Program-made: the position numbers and the translations under genes | The notes under the pieces: model-generated | Seen by the model: the letters and a program-made list of their open reading frames with translations, nothing else | Told to the model about the DNA's origin: nothing | Databases searched by the model: none | Part shown: positions 34,250-45,277 of the stretch, piece after piece | Layout: every line of letters starts with the position of its first letter | Position numbering within the stretch: the stretch's first letter is position 1 | Source of the DNA: Benincasa hispida | Lineage: Eukaryota > Streptophyta > Magnoliopsida > Cucurbitales > Cucurbitaceae | Reading direction: 5' to 3' | DNA length: 64,000 bases | Assembly: GCF_009727055.1 (NCBI RefSeq) | Contig: NC_052350.1 | Span: forward strand, 17,282,645 to 17,346,644

Positions 34250-36290
34250 AGAGGATTCAAAGGAGTTGAAACTTCAAAAGCGACGGCTGTGATTGAAATG
34301 GAAAAATGTATTGGATTTGAATGAAGCTTCTGGGTTGTTACTTATTTACTTTAGCCTACGCGTGTACGTTTTTATTCTCGAAACGCTTTTTCTCTAAATC
34401 TGAAAGTGTTTGAGCCTTTTTGGTAGTTGGTTCGGACTTTGGGAGATGTGCACTTCAAAATTTTCAAACTGAGGTTGCTGTTCTGTTGTATTTGAACGAG
34501 TGATAATACACAACTTTTGTTTACCCTGATTTTTCTAAATTTATTTTTTTATCACACGTTCACACGTTTTAAAAGATAGATTGTTTTTATAAGTTTAGGG
34601 ATTTTTAAAAAATATTCGAGGAAGGGGTTTCTAAGTTTGCTAACTTTCATTACCAACCATCGAGAAGAGATGTTTAATTGAGCATGCTCATATTCATGAT
34701 TTAATCAATTAAATCGATTCTGAAGGAGTAATATTTTTACATTTTCATTTTGTCCTTGCTATTTTCTTTATCTTATTTGTTGGCATGTGTAATCACTCTA
34801 CGAATACTCCTTCGATCCACTCATCTGGTCTGGACATGTTACTGAAGCTAACCTATAAAAGTACTCACATTAATGTAGTGTCGAGCCAAGTACACTTTCA
34901 TGCTTAAATTAGTATAGGGAGTATTTAGCTCAACTAAGAATAAAGAGAATTACATACTACTTGAAGTTGATGGTATGGGGCTATTTATCATATCCATCTT
35001 CTAACTCTTGCTTGCGATACTTGTAATGTTGGCCGTGTCAAAATAAGTGCATTCTTCAAGGTTGCAAACTGTCAGTGTTGAGCTCAGCTCTACCATTCTC
35101 TTATGGTGCAAGGCAAGCTTGACTGATCAACCCAGAGCCAATGGCTTGACTTTCCCATTTAGGACCCTGGATTTTATGCTGACTGTAGGGCACCCTTGGG
35201 CTTGAGCCTTGCCTCAAACAACCATCAACAATGTCTATTTTGTTCATGTGGTTACACAACGAATTAGTGTATCTTTCCATGTATGAGTGTGATCTACATT
35301 ATAGATATGTAACACCACGTTTTACGAGTGAATATACATACATACATGTATGTATAAATGAAAAGTTACATCAATTGTCTCACTACAATTATTTGGATTA
35401 AAGTGCTGTATCGTTTCGTGTGTGAGTGTGATCTAAATCTTAAATATGAAACATCACAATTTATCGGCAGAAATATGTTTGAATGAATAATCACTTTTTT
35501 TACTCTTTAAAATTCCATAAATCTCTACTTTGTCACTCTTCAAATAATTACAACTATTGGGGTTGCATAATGAAAAAGACTAGACCTTTTTTATCTACTA
35601 AAATAAAATTATAAATTTCACCTGCATCACATGAGTTATCGACTAACATAAACTAAATGAAGACAAATGAAATTGGGTCAGACCTTAAATAAACCCATGG
35701 TCTACTAGTTTTGGTGCCTAACCAACCCTTTATTTTTCAAAAATATAGTAATATGTCATAATTTCAGCATGCTCATATTCAGGACTTTATTAATTAAATC
35801 TGTATTTTAAAAGGGAGTAGGAAGGAATTGAAGAACAAATCACCAACCACATTAACAAATGTAAATCAGATTAAAACGAAAATAATGAAACAAAAGAAAG
35901 GGAAAAGAGATTGACACATATCTTTATTGTGGTTTGATCGAAGTCTACATCCCTTGTGCAAATCAAAGGTAGAATTATTTATTAGCAATAACAATACAAA
36001 AGATCAAAGAAGGATGAAGTCAAACCAAGCTCAAAATCGAGCTCTAAAGGAGAAAGAAAAAACCCAAATCACACCAATAACCTCTCTACCCAAATTTCAC
36101 TATAATTTTTTCTTCTCTTTTTTGTTCCTTTGTCGAATTCTCTTCTCCACCCAAAGTCTCTTTATTTATATATAGAAATGACAACAAGCTTACATAACCC
36201 TAATGAGCCATAATATAAAAAAATCCCATAAACTCAAGAAGCCCACAGTGAAGTTGTGAATATGAGAAGCAAAAAACCAACAATCACCCT
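34250..36290. other. Intergenic, with LTR-like direct repeats
   Basis: No gene is seen. 34680-34735 and 35766-35820 share GCATGCTCATATTCA(T/G)GA. 35565-35760 is a direct repeat of 37800-38020 (see separate entry). 36000-36180 is a purine-rich then TC-rich stretch with TATATATAG, possibly an LTR promoter. Confidence 0.45.
35565..35760. repeat. Direct repeat, left copy (flanking copia remnant)
   Basis: It shares with 37800-38020 the blocks TAATGAAAAAGACTA, TTTTATCTACTAAAATAAAA, CATCACATRAGTT, AAACCCATGG(T/C)CTACTAG and AAATATAGTAATATGTCATAATTT. The pair brackets the copia remnant at 36290-37650 and may be what is left of its LTRs. Confidence 0.6.
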
Positions 36291-37650
36291 TTTGATGATC
36301 ATATACAACTGCAATATAAAGAAAGTCTTTGAACTTCAATATCAAAAGTTGTTACAGAATTTAGCCAACACCCAGCTTCAAAAAATCACAAAACTACTCA
36401 AAACAATCGAACACAACACCTTTGTCATCAAATAAGTTGGGTTTTGTGAAGTATCAATTTTTAACAAACTAATTTTTCCATCTTCAATGACATCACGCAC
36501 ATAATGAAAATGAACATGGATGTGCTTTGAACGATCATGAAAAGTTTGATTTTTAGACAAAGCTAAATTGACTACCACAATGAATTTTAACATCACGGTT
36601 AAATGAACACATTTTATAAATCAAACCTTTCAACCATATAGATTCCTTCACAAACTTTGCCAAAGCAATATACTCAGCCTCGGTTGACGATAGAACAATT
36701 ACTGATTGAAGAGTTGATCTCTAGCTGATAACATTACCATAAAAGCATAAAAACATAAACTATTAATGGTCGTCGTTGATCCAAATCAGTTGCATAGTCA
36801 GAATCTTCAAGACCAACAATAATGTCAACATCATAATTCTTTGAATATATAAGGCCCTTGGAAGAAGAACCTTTAACATATCTCAAAATCCATTTCGAAG
36901 CTTCCAAATGAGCTTTGCTTGAATTCTTCATAAATTGTCTGACCATATTCATTGAATACCCTAAATTCGGTGGACAAGTAATCATACCATACATCAAATT
37001 ACCCACTAAATTAGCATATGGAGTATTCATATCATTTACCTCTTCAGGAATTGAAGGAGATATCTTAGAAGACAATTTAAAGTGTTGGGTTAAATGGGTT
37101 TTAATAGTTTTAGCATTCTCCATATGAAATCTTTTAATCACCCTCCCAAAGTATTCAACTTGAGAAATAGATAAAGTATTTCAAGTTCAATATCTATTTA
37201 TTTTCATTCCCAAAACTTTCTTAATAACTCCCAAATTCTACATTTCAAATTCACTATTTAATTGAAGCTTCACATCATTCACAAGTTGAACCTCATAAGA
37301 AGCAATCAAGATATCATCCATATACAAAAGCAATAGAACAAATTTATCATCAGAAGCAATTCTTTTATATACAAATGCATCATAAGAGTTCTTACTAAAT
37401 CCCTTTGAGGTGATAAAGTTGTCAAAACGTTTGTTCCATTGTCTTAAAGATTACTTAAGTCCATAAAGCAATCTCTGCAATTAACAAGATGTTCTTTGCC
37501 ATCTTGGACATAACCTAGTGGTTGTTTCATATATATATCATGATCTAAGGTTCCATATAAGAATGTCGTAGTAACATTCATTTGTTCTAATTCAAGTTAA
37601 ATTGAACAACCATGGATAACAAAACACGAATAGAAGAGTATCTAACAACA
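36290..37650 (-). pseudogene. Tnt1-type copia RT/RNase H remnant
   Basis: On the minus strand 37141-36734 is open with MIKRFHMENAKTIKTHL, TPYANLVGNLMYGM, SKWILRYVKGSSSKGLIY and DSDYATDLDQRRP. This is the end of reverse transcriptase and the start of RNase H in the Tnt1/Tork style. Further left a STEAEYIALAKFVKE block lies near 36680 and HFHYVRDVIEDGKI at about 36500. Upstream (to about 37650) a decayed RT palm includes MDDILIAS and LNSEFEM. Frameshifts and stops are throughout; no gag, protease or integrase is present. Confidence 0.85.
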
Positions 37651-37799
37651 AGTGAGAATACTTAATTATAATCAATGTCCTCTTCTTGAGTGAATCCTTT
37701 AGCTACAAGTTTTCCTTTATAACGAAGTTTAGAAAAATCCTTAATACTCATATTAACATGAAATAACCATTTATAATCAACAAAAGTGAATTTTTTGTT

Positions 37800-38020
37800 G
37801 GATAATGAAAAAGACTATTGCATTAATTGAATTTTTTATAGACTTTTTTTATCTACTAAAATAAAACTATAAGTTTCACATGCATCACATAAGTTGCTAA
37901 CATAAGCTAAATGAAAACAAATGGAATTGGGTTGTACCTCAAACAAACCCATGGCCTACTAGTTTTGGTGCCCAACCAGCCCTATAGTTTCCAAAAAAAT
38001 ATAGTAATATGTCATAATTT
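37800..38020. repeat. Direct repeat, right copy
   Basis: Partner of 35565-35760. It has an extra 24 bases (TTGCATTAATTGAATTTTTTATAG) after the start. Confidence 0.6.
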
Positions 38021-38089
38021 GAAAATACATTGGGTTGTAGTTATCCAAGGTAAGGACTTGACCAAGTTCATGTGTCCCAAAATAGAAAG

Positions 38090-40145
38090 ATGTAGTTAAA
38101 AGGGATTGAATTTCAATGCAGAAACCTTTTATCGCTTTCTTTTAAATTTGGATAAAATATTTTGTAGAATTCATAAAAATAAATTAAGCATATAGTTTAA
38201 CAATGAAAGATGAAGATTAATTTACCTTTGTAGAACCTCTTCAAAGATCTTCTCCCGATCTTGAGTAAACAATAGGATCACGAACTTGATACCACAAGCA
38301 ATGCACGACCATAAGCCATCTCTGCTATTCACTTTGGACAACAAGGAGGTTTGTGGGAACCTTAAAGAAGAGAAGGACAAAGGCAAAGAACTTTTTACTC
38401 TGTGATGTATTTTTAGAGAGGTATTTTGTGAGAGAGTTCTTTTCCTATTATGTAATAAATATTATGTAAAAAGAATCTTTCCAAAATGCAGACCTTCTAC
38501 ATATTTAATACATGAGGGGAGTTGTAACTTCCCTTATCCCACTAATCCATTCCCTGCAATGCAGATGAGTTCTTTTTAAATTAAATTTAATTAATTAAAT
38601 CTAACTTAATTAATTTAATTAAATATATTTAAATTAATGTACATATAAATCATATTTTAGTGTACATAATCTCTCTTAATCAATAGTTTTAATATGAATT
38701 CACATTAATTTTAAACTACATATATGAATCCAATTTATATTAAATTAATATTCAAATATTATTCAAATATTAATATTCCCATTTTTAATTTGAATCTTAT
38801 TTAACATTAACTTTATATTATAATGTATCAATACACATTATATTAATTGTATCATATACAATTTAATTTCCTTAAAAGTAATTTGAACATTTCAAATTTC
38901 TTCCACTTTAAAATCCTTCCTGAATCTATTTTGTGAGTTAGTAGATGGATCTAATGGACCTACAGTCATAAGCTCCTATGATACATGATTAATTAATTAA
39001 TTTCTCTAATTAAATTAATCACCATTCATTAACTACGAGGCACTCCACTAAAGACCTGTAACTGCACTCATATGAATTGTAGTATATTTGTATGTCTATT
39101 GATTTAACCATATTATGTAAGTCAATCATTCACAGATTGTTTGTAATTACAATTGGGTCAAATTACCGTTTTACCCCTATAATTATCATGTTATCCTTAT
39201 AATTACCTTTTGCACCTTAAGTACTATTGATTCTCTAATAAACAATTATGTTTATGGTATGGTACAATCATAAAAGTCCCTCTTGGGTCAATGAGAGGGT
39301 GAGGCCTCATTGTTGAAGTTCCGGGTTAGCACCTAAAGGAATAACCTATCTACTTTTCCTAAAGTGGGGAAAGAGTGAATTCTTTTTTGTGAAGCTATGT
39401 TTCCAGCCCTTCGCTTGGTATTGCCCCAAAAAATGGTAGGCATATTGAGTTGGCAGCTAAAGTCACCCTCATCCATACAAATCAAAGAACGACTCTTATG
39501 AGCATGAGTTCATAACTTACTTAAGATTGAGATCGAGTTAATACTTATTGTATGAAATATAAATCTCTTCAATTTAATGTTGTTACGAAGAGAGATTATA
39601 TTTCGTGGTCTGGTATTATACAAACTCATTGTATAGGGTATCCTCACTTACATGTCTTGACATGAACGGTTTAGGTCAAATCATTTGTAACACTTATAAC
39701 ACTTGTAACACTTGTAACATTTATAAAATCAATCGTATCCATAGTGTTACCAGAACAAGACACTAAACCTTATCCATATACTATAAACATTTTAGATTAT
39801 TACTTGAACATAATCCACTTATATGTCAATCACATACTATTCAAGTTATATTAAATAACCTTCGATCTTAGTTTATTAGATTTTGAGTTATGCAAAAAAT
39901 GAATAACACTTATTTGAAAAATAAATAATACTTTATTTATTAATATTTTGTTTACAAAGATTTATAGACTACTTGATTTAGAACATAAATTTCAACGGTA
40001 GCCTCGTGTCTTGGATCTGTCCAATCAAGCTTACTCAGTTTCACCAAAAGGAAAATGACTGAGTTGAACCCACTGACCAAAATCCTGTAGCCTTGACAAT
40101 CACACATTTGTTGACATTGTAAACATTGTACATATCTCAAGTAGA
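38090..40145 (-). mobile_element. LTR-like remnant related to family A (minus strand)
   Basis: Read on the minus strand it shares landmarks with 9423-10030: GTACTTAAGGTGCAAAAGGTAA, a GGTAATTTGxCC block, GTCTTTAGTGGAGTGCC and a following GTTAATGAATGG. Upstream landmarks include GAGCATGAGTTCATAACTT and GACATGTAAGTGAGGATACCC (minus strand). 38580-38900 is extremely AT-rich. No coding sequence is attached, and no target duplication was found. Confidence 0.5.
39689..39724. repeat. 9-bp tandem repeat TAACACTTG
   Basis: About four units (TAACACTTA, TAACACTTG, TAACACTTG, TAACATTTA) lie within the LTR-like remnant. Confidence 0.7.
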
Positions 40146-41650
40146 CACCAGACCATGGACTCTATAAATAGTTTCCTTCCATCACCTTAAGGAATAATCA
40201 ATATTTCTTGCGTTCAACCAATCTAAACTCTCATGTGCTAATATAGGCATCAAAGTGCGCACTCAACTCAATACCATATTGTTATGAGTTCACTTAAAGG
40301 TTAGTTTGGAAACGAGAGGGAATGATCTAATGAGATTTGCACATGTTGATACATTACTTACATAATATTACGTAGGGTTCACAAACAATGACTTCATGTA
40401 ATAAAAAACAAAAACGAAAGAACTTTTTCAAATATCAAAAGTTTGCTTTTAGAACATCCTCTTGATTTTCTTTATATTCCTCTTTTGCCTCAATTCGCTA
40501 AGCAAGTTAGTATGCACATTAAAAAGTTGGGTATTGTACTTAAAAAGTGGATACACAACTTTAAACAATAGTAACAAAGTATACTTAGGAAAAATGATTG
40601 GAAGGAAAAGTGGAAATAGATATTTTGGAAAAGTAAAGTGTGGTTTTTTGAGATAAGAAAAGGGGAATAGGGAAGGAAATGGAATAACATGAAATAGAAG
40701 GAGATGGCAAATGTGATGCGACATTCTGTGCGTTAAAATCCAAAGATACGAAAAGAAAGACCCTTTTTTCCAAAAAAAAAAAGAAGAGAAAGACTTAGGC
40801 GAACAAACACAAACACCCAGTAAAAGTCACAATTAAACCAAATGGAAAAAGGAAATGATACGAAATTTGAGTATGAATATGAAAAATATAATATTTTTTG
40901 GGTTATTTCTAAATATAGTAAAATGAATCAAAATATTTATAAATATTATAAAATGACATAGTCGATAGATGTTGATAAATTATTATCATCTTCTACTGAT
41001 AGACATTGATAGATATCTATTAATGTATGTCTATTATTGATAGATTGTGATATTTTGCTATATTTAAAGAGAGATATTTCTATATTTAAAAGAGAGATAT
41101 TTCATATAAAAATAAAAAATAAAGAAAACTATTTACACAAAATAACAAAATTTTAATATTCTTTGATAAAGGTTGATAGAAGTCGATCTTTGATAGAAAC
41201 TAGAATTCTATCATGATAAAAGTCTATCAATATCTATTGGTATTTCTTTTATTATTTTTTATAAATAGTTTGACATTTTTTTATATCTGTGAAAATTTTT
41301 CTCAAAAATTCTCAAAAATTATATAATATATATATATATATAATATATAACGATTTTGAGCAAACAATGGTTTGACTTGGACATTTTTTTGGGAGTTTGC
41401 GGTCTTCCAACTCTTTGAAAAAGCTGATGGAAGAAGCCTTTTCCCTACGGATCAAAAAGAAGTCTTTCCATATTAATAAATGATTTTGATTAAAGATTGT
41501 TTTCTTAGATATATGTTATGCTTTTGAAATTGAATTTGGATGTTATTACTAATTTCAAACTGTTGGATGTGATCTATAGTTGGAAAGTGACCATGTTTAT
41601 AGAAGGCTTATCTCTGGGTTTATTGAATTGGTTAGACTTTTCTCTTTTGG
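40146..41650. other. Intergenic with GATAGA-type degenerate repeats and (AT)n
   Basis: No gene is seen. 40960-41230 is built from TTGATAGA / CTATCAAT / ATAGACATTGATAGAT steps, and 41325-41345 is an AT microsatellite. The 40450-40770 frames are antisense readings of A/G-rich DNA without domains. Confidence 0.5.
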
Positions 41651-41659
41651 ACTACATTA

Positions 41660-43100
41660 TAAAAATGTCATTAAACTTTGTAATTGGTATAAAAAATACT
41701 CCTAAATTCTCAAAAAATTTTAAAAGTACCTTTATATTTTTTAAATAGTTAAAAAAAAATACCATTTACCATTGTTTTAGATGAAAACAATACTTTGTTT
41801 CAAAAATATCTTTAACTTTCAAAATTTTTAATAATACCTCTAAGTTTTAAAAATGTTCAAAAATACTTTTATCATTTGTATATGAACGGAAACTATTAAA
41901 TAGCTCGTTTTAAAAATATGAGTTGGAAAAATTTAAAACAAATTATGTAGATACTCTCATTTATTTTTAAAGGTTTACATACTCTTTTGATCCTCATACT
42001 TTGAAATTTTGTTCAATTTTAGTCTCTATATTTTTAATTGTCTAATTCTAGTCCTTATACTTTCAATAAATCTTAAATTTAATATCTCAAGTTTTTTGTT
42101 TGAAATTGATTAAGTAATAATAATAATTTACATGCAAGAAAATACAATATGTGAATATATTTTCAAAATTTGTAGTAAATATGCTATAGATAACAAAATG
42201 GTTTTTTTTAAAAAAAAAACAGACTAGCATTGAGGACTAAATTTAAGATTTATTGAAAGTATAGAGATTAAAATTAAACGATTGAAAGTTTAGAGACTAA
42301 TTGGACAAACTTCAAAGCATAGGGACCAAAATGGTATTTTAACTTTTTTTTTTTTTTTTAAGTATAGACACTCTCGTTTTTCTCTCATTTGTCCAATTTT
42401 TCTACCAATTTTCTCAACAACCAAATATAAACCAAAATTTCAAATTAATGCATACAAAATCTCACAAAATCTCAAAGAGAACGTATTTGATTACTAACAC
42501 AAACTCAACTGCTAACGTGCAACCTTGTTAAAACATATAAGTGGTCTTAAGATTTTTTATGGTTCTATTATTCCCTTTCTTCTTGGTATAGTCTATATAT
42601 GTTAAGTGAATGGAGCCTTTTTTTTTTTAAGATAAACAAAAGTCAAATGGTTAACCAGAAAGGAACTAAGAGGCTAATGATGAAGAGATGGGAGAAAAAA
42701 AGAGCAAAAACATAGAAGCATGTTAGGTCATAGATTGAAGTAGGAAAGAGAGAACAAATTGACTAGGGAGGCAATGGAGCGTAGATAAACATGCTAAAAA
42801 CACTTTTAACTTTTTCTAAGGTAAGAGTATGAATTCATCTTTTGAAAGTTTTGAGATATTTTTGCAACAATGTATTAATCATGTCCATATACTAACAATA
42901 AGAGTATTTGTTATTATGTTTTTAAATTTAAGTGAACTTTTGAAAGTTTATGGGTATTTTTTAAATAAAATATTAACGTTTTCCATGTAAAACTAACAAC
43001 AATAGTATTTTTGAATTCTTTGTGAAAGTTTAAGAATATTTTTTAAATTTTTGAAAGTTTAAGGACATTTTTACCCCAAGTACAAAAATCAAGGTCACTT
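41660..43100. repeat. Nested inverted-repeat elements
   Basis: The inner pair is 41955-42110 and 42225-42345: TTTAGTCTCTATA and TTTCAATAAATCTTAAATTTA are answered by TAAATTTAAGATTTATTGAAAGTATAGAGATTAAA. An outer, weaker pair (41665-41880 and 42790-43090) repeats AAAxATACTCTTA-type sequence in opposite sense. These look like small non-autonomous DNA elements, one inserted in another. Target duplications were not resolved, and no gene is inside. Confidence 0.5.
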
Positions 43101-43756
43101 TTTTTTTAATAAATAATTTAGCATTCTTTTTTTTTTTTTTTTCTTGGGCTTCAATTGTATATGAGATGTCAAAATGAACATACTTAACTGGCATGAAGCT
43201 TGCATTATCGATTTCGAAGTTAGATATTCAATTCTCATATCCTAAATATTGTCACAAAAAGAAAAATTATATGTGAGATGAAGAATTCAAACGTGTATAT
43301 ATATAAAAGAAGAATATGTCACGAAGTTGGCAAATTAATAAGAGTTTGCTTTGAAACAAATGTTTTGTATTTGTTTCTTAAGTACAACTTTGTCGCCAAC
43401 AATTTAAGTATATAACTCACAACCGATTAACCCACATACTCTGATTTGTTCATGTTCCCATGAGATGGTGGAAACATAGAAATAAAAATTTAATGAGGTT
43501 AAAAATCTTGAATCAAACACAAGTTTAAAATTTGAATTCTTCCCATTGTGATGGAACTATTGTTGGGCCTAGTCTTAATTCACAATCTGCCATGGGCTTG
43601 GGCCTTGGGTCAATATACCTACCCAAGCCTTTGTGTCTCACAGGTCCATTCAAAATCAACCATATCAATTTTTCGTACAATTTATTCATATTATCTGTAT
43701 GTTTTTTTATTTAAAAGGTTTTTCACTAAGGAAATACAATGATTAAAAAAAAAAAA

Positions 43757-44150
43757 AGTTAAATTATCAAAAATACCATTAAACTTTATCATTTGTTTAA
43801 AAAATATCCTTATACTTTCAAATGTTGCAATATTACTCTTGAACTTTCATAAACGTTTCAAAAATACTCTTAAAGTAGAAATTCATTAGAATTTGGATGG
43901 GAATTGAGATGTGAAATGGTGTAGTAGGTGACATAGAACAAATATTTGAATCACCATATCGTTTTAGGTCATCCTACATAGTTCTAAGTCCTGATTTTTA
44001 TTTGAAATTCTAAAGAATTTATACTCTAAGGATAGTGTTGAAACTTTATGAAAGTTGAAGGGTAATATTATAACTTTTAAAAGTATAAGAGTATTTATTT
44101 TAACAAAAAAGAAAGTTCAAGGATATTTGTTATAATTTGACCTTAAAAAG
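43757..44150. repeat. Small inverted-repeat element
   Basis: The left arm has AAATTATCAAAAATACC and TCCTTATACTTTCAAA. The right arm answers with AAAGTATAAGAGTATTTA and GTTCAAGGATATTTGTTATAATTTGACC. It is non-coding. 43530-43740 just before it, and 44150-45170 after it, hold no gene. Confidence 0.5.
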
Positions 44151-45181
44151 AAAAAAAAAGAAGAAGAAGAAGTTAGCTAACTGAATGCAATATGAGAGGG
44201 CTCTCATATCAAGGAACACGTATCAAATAGCCATTTAATTCAATCTAACCAAACATATGAGCTAAGATAATAGTTTTTCATATCGTTTATATTATATTAT
44301 TATGTGTATGTTAATTATTTAAAATGTTTTATTTAAGGAAATACAATGATTAAGAAAACTATGGAAATTTATTATATTAGTTCATATGTTTGATTAGCCT
44401 GAATTAAGTGGCTATTCGATAGACATCTTTATTATGAGTGAGAACCCTCTCAATAATCATATTGTGGAGAACCCTTTAAATAGTTTATCCAATCTTTAAA
44501 CTATCACATGCGTTTGTGGAGCTTAATTTTATTCTCTTAATCACATTAATACCTTAATATTAAATTACTCATTAACTTCAAAATTCTTTTTCCTTTTGTA
44601 CAATTCTTTTACGGGAACTTAGAGAGGAGAGGAAAAAGAATTGAAAAAAAAAAACATATACATCATCATCTGCCAATGCCACCGTTAAACAAAAGTTATG
44701 AAAATATTGTTGTAACGACTTTACCTATTTAAATTACAGCTCTTAATGTCAATTAAAACATAATTTATCAAAAACAAAAAATCTTTACGATCATAAATTT
44801 AACTATTTAGAAATGTAATTGCATTTCAAAATATCGAGAATCTCTCAATTAATATTACATGAATGTCTATATAAATAATAACTTAAAAAAAAAAAAAAAA
44901 AAAAGATCAAAGCCTTCCGCAGATCCCAAATTTATGGACAGTAAAGTAGATTTATGTTAAACTTGTGGACTATGTCAATGAATGAACAAAAGAAAAGATA
45001 TTTAAAATTAAGATTTGTTTATTTAGAGTCATCATCAAACTGGTTTACTCCTACTATTTCTCATCATCTCAAACGAACTGACCCTCAATTTTCTCCTCAA
45101 AACCATGAAACTTTCCACTAATTAATTTAAATCCCCAATAATATGTCCTGTCCTAAATCACTTTGACTTGTTATAACACGA

Positions 45182-45226
45182 CACGTGATCATTATTCATT
45201 TCACCTCAATAATCAATCTATAAATA
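45182..45226 (+). promoter_or_regulatory. TET15-like core promoter
   Basis: CACGTG (45182-45187, G-box) and TATAAATA (45219-45226) lie 52-96 bases above the ATG at 45278. A transcript start near 45250 is expected, giving a short 5' UTR. Confidence 0.55.
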
Positions 45227-45277
45227 CATATAGATAAGTAATTAGATTATAATTGTGAGATCAGTATATTCAGTACA

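Noticed and set aside
39689..39724. CRISPR-like or regulatory short repeat
   Set aside because: The units are only 9 bp, contiguous, without spacers, in plant LTR sequence.
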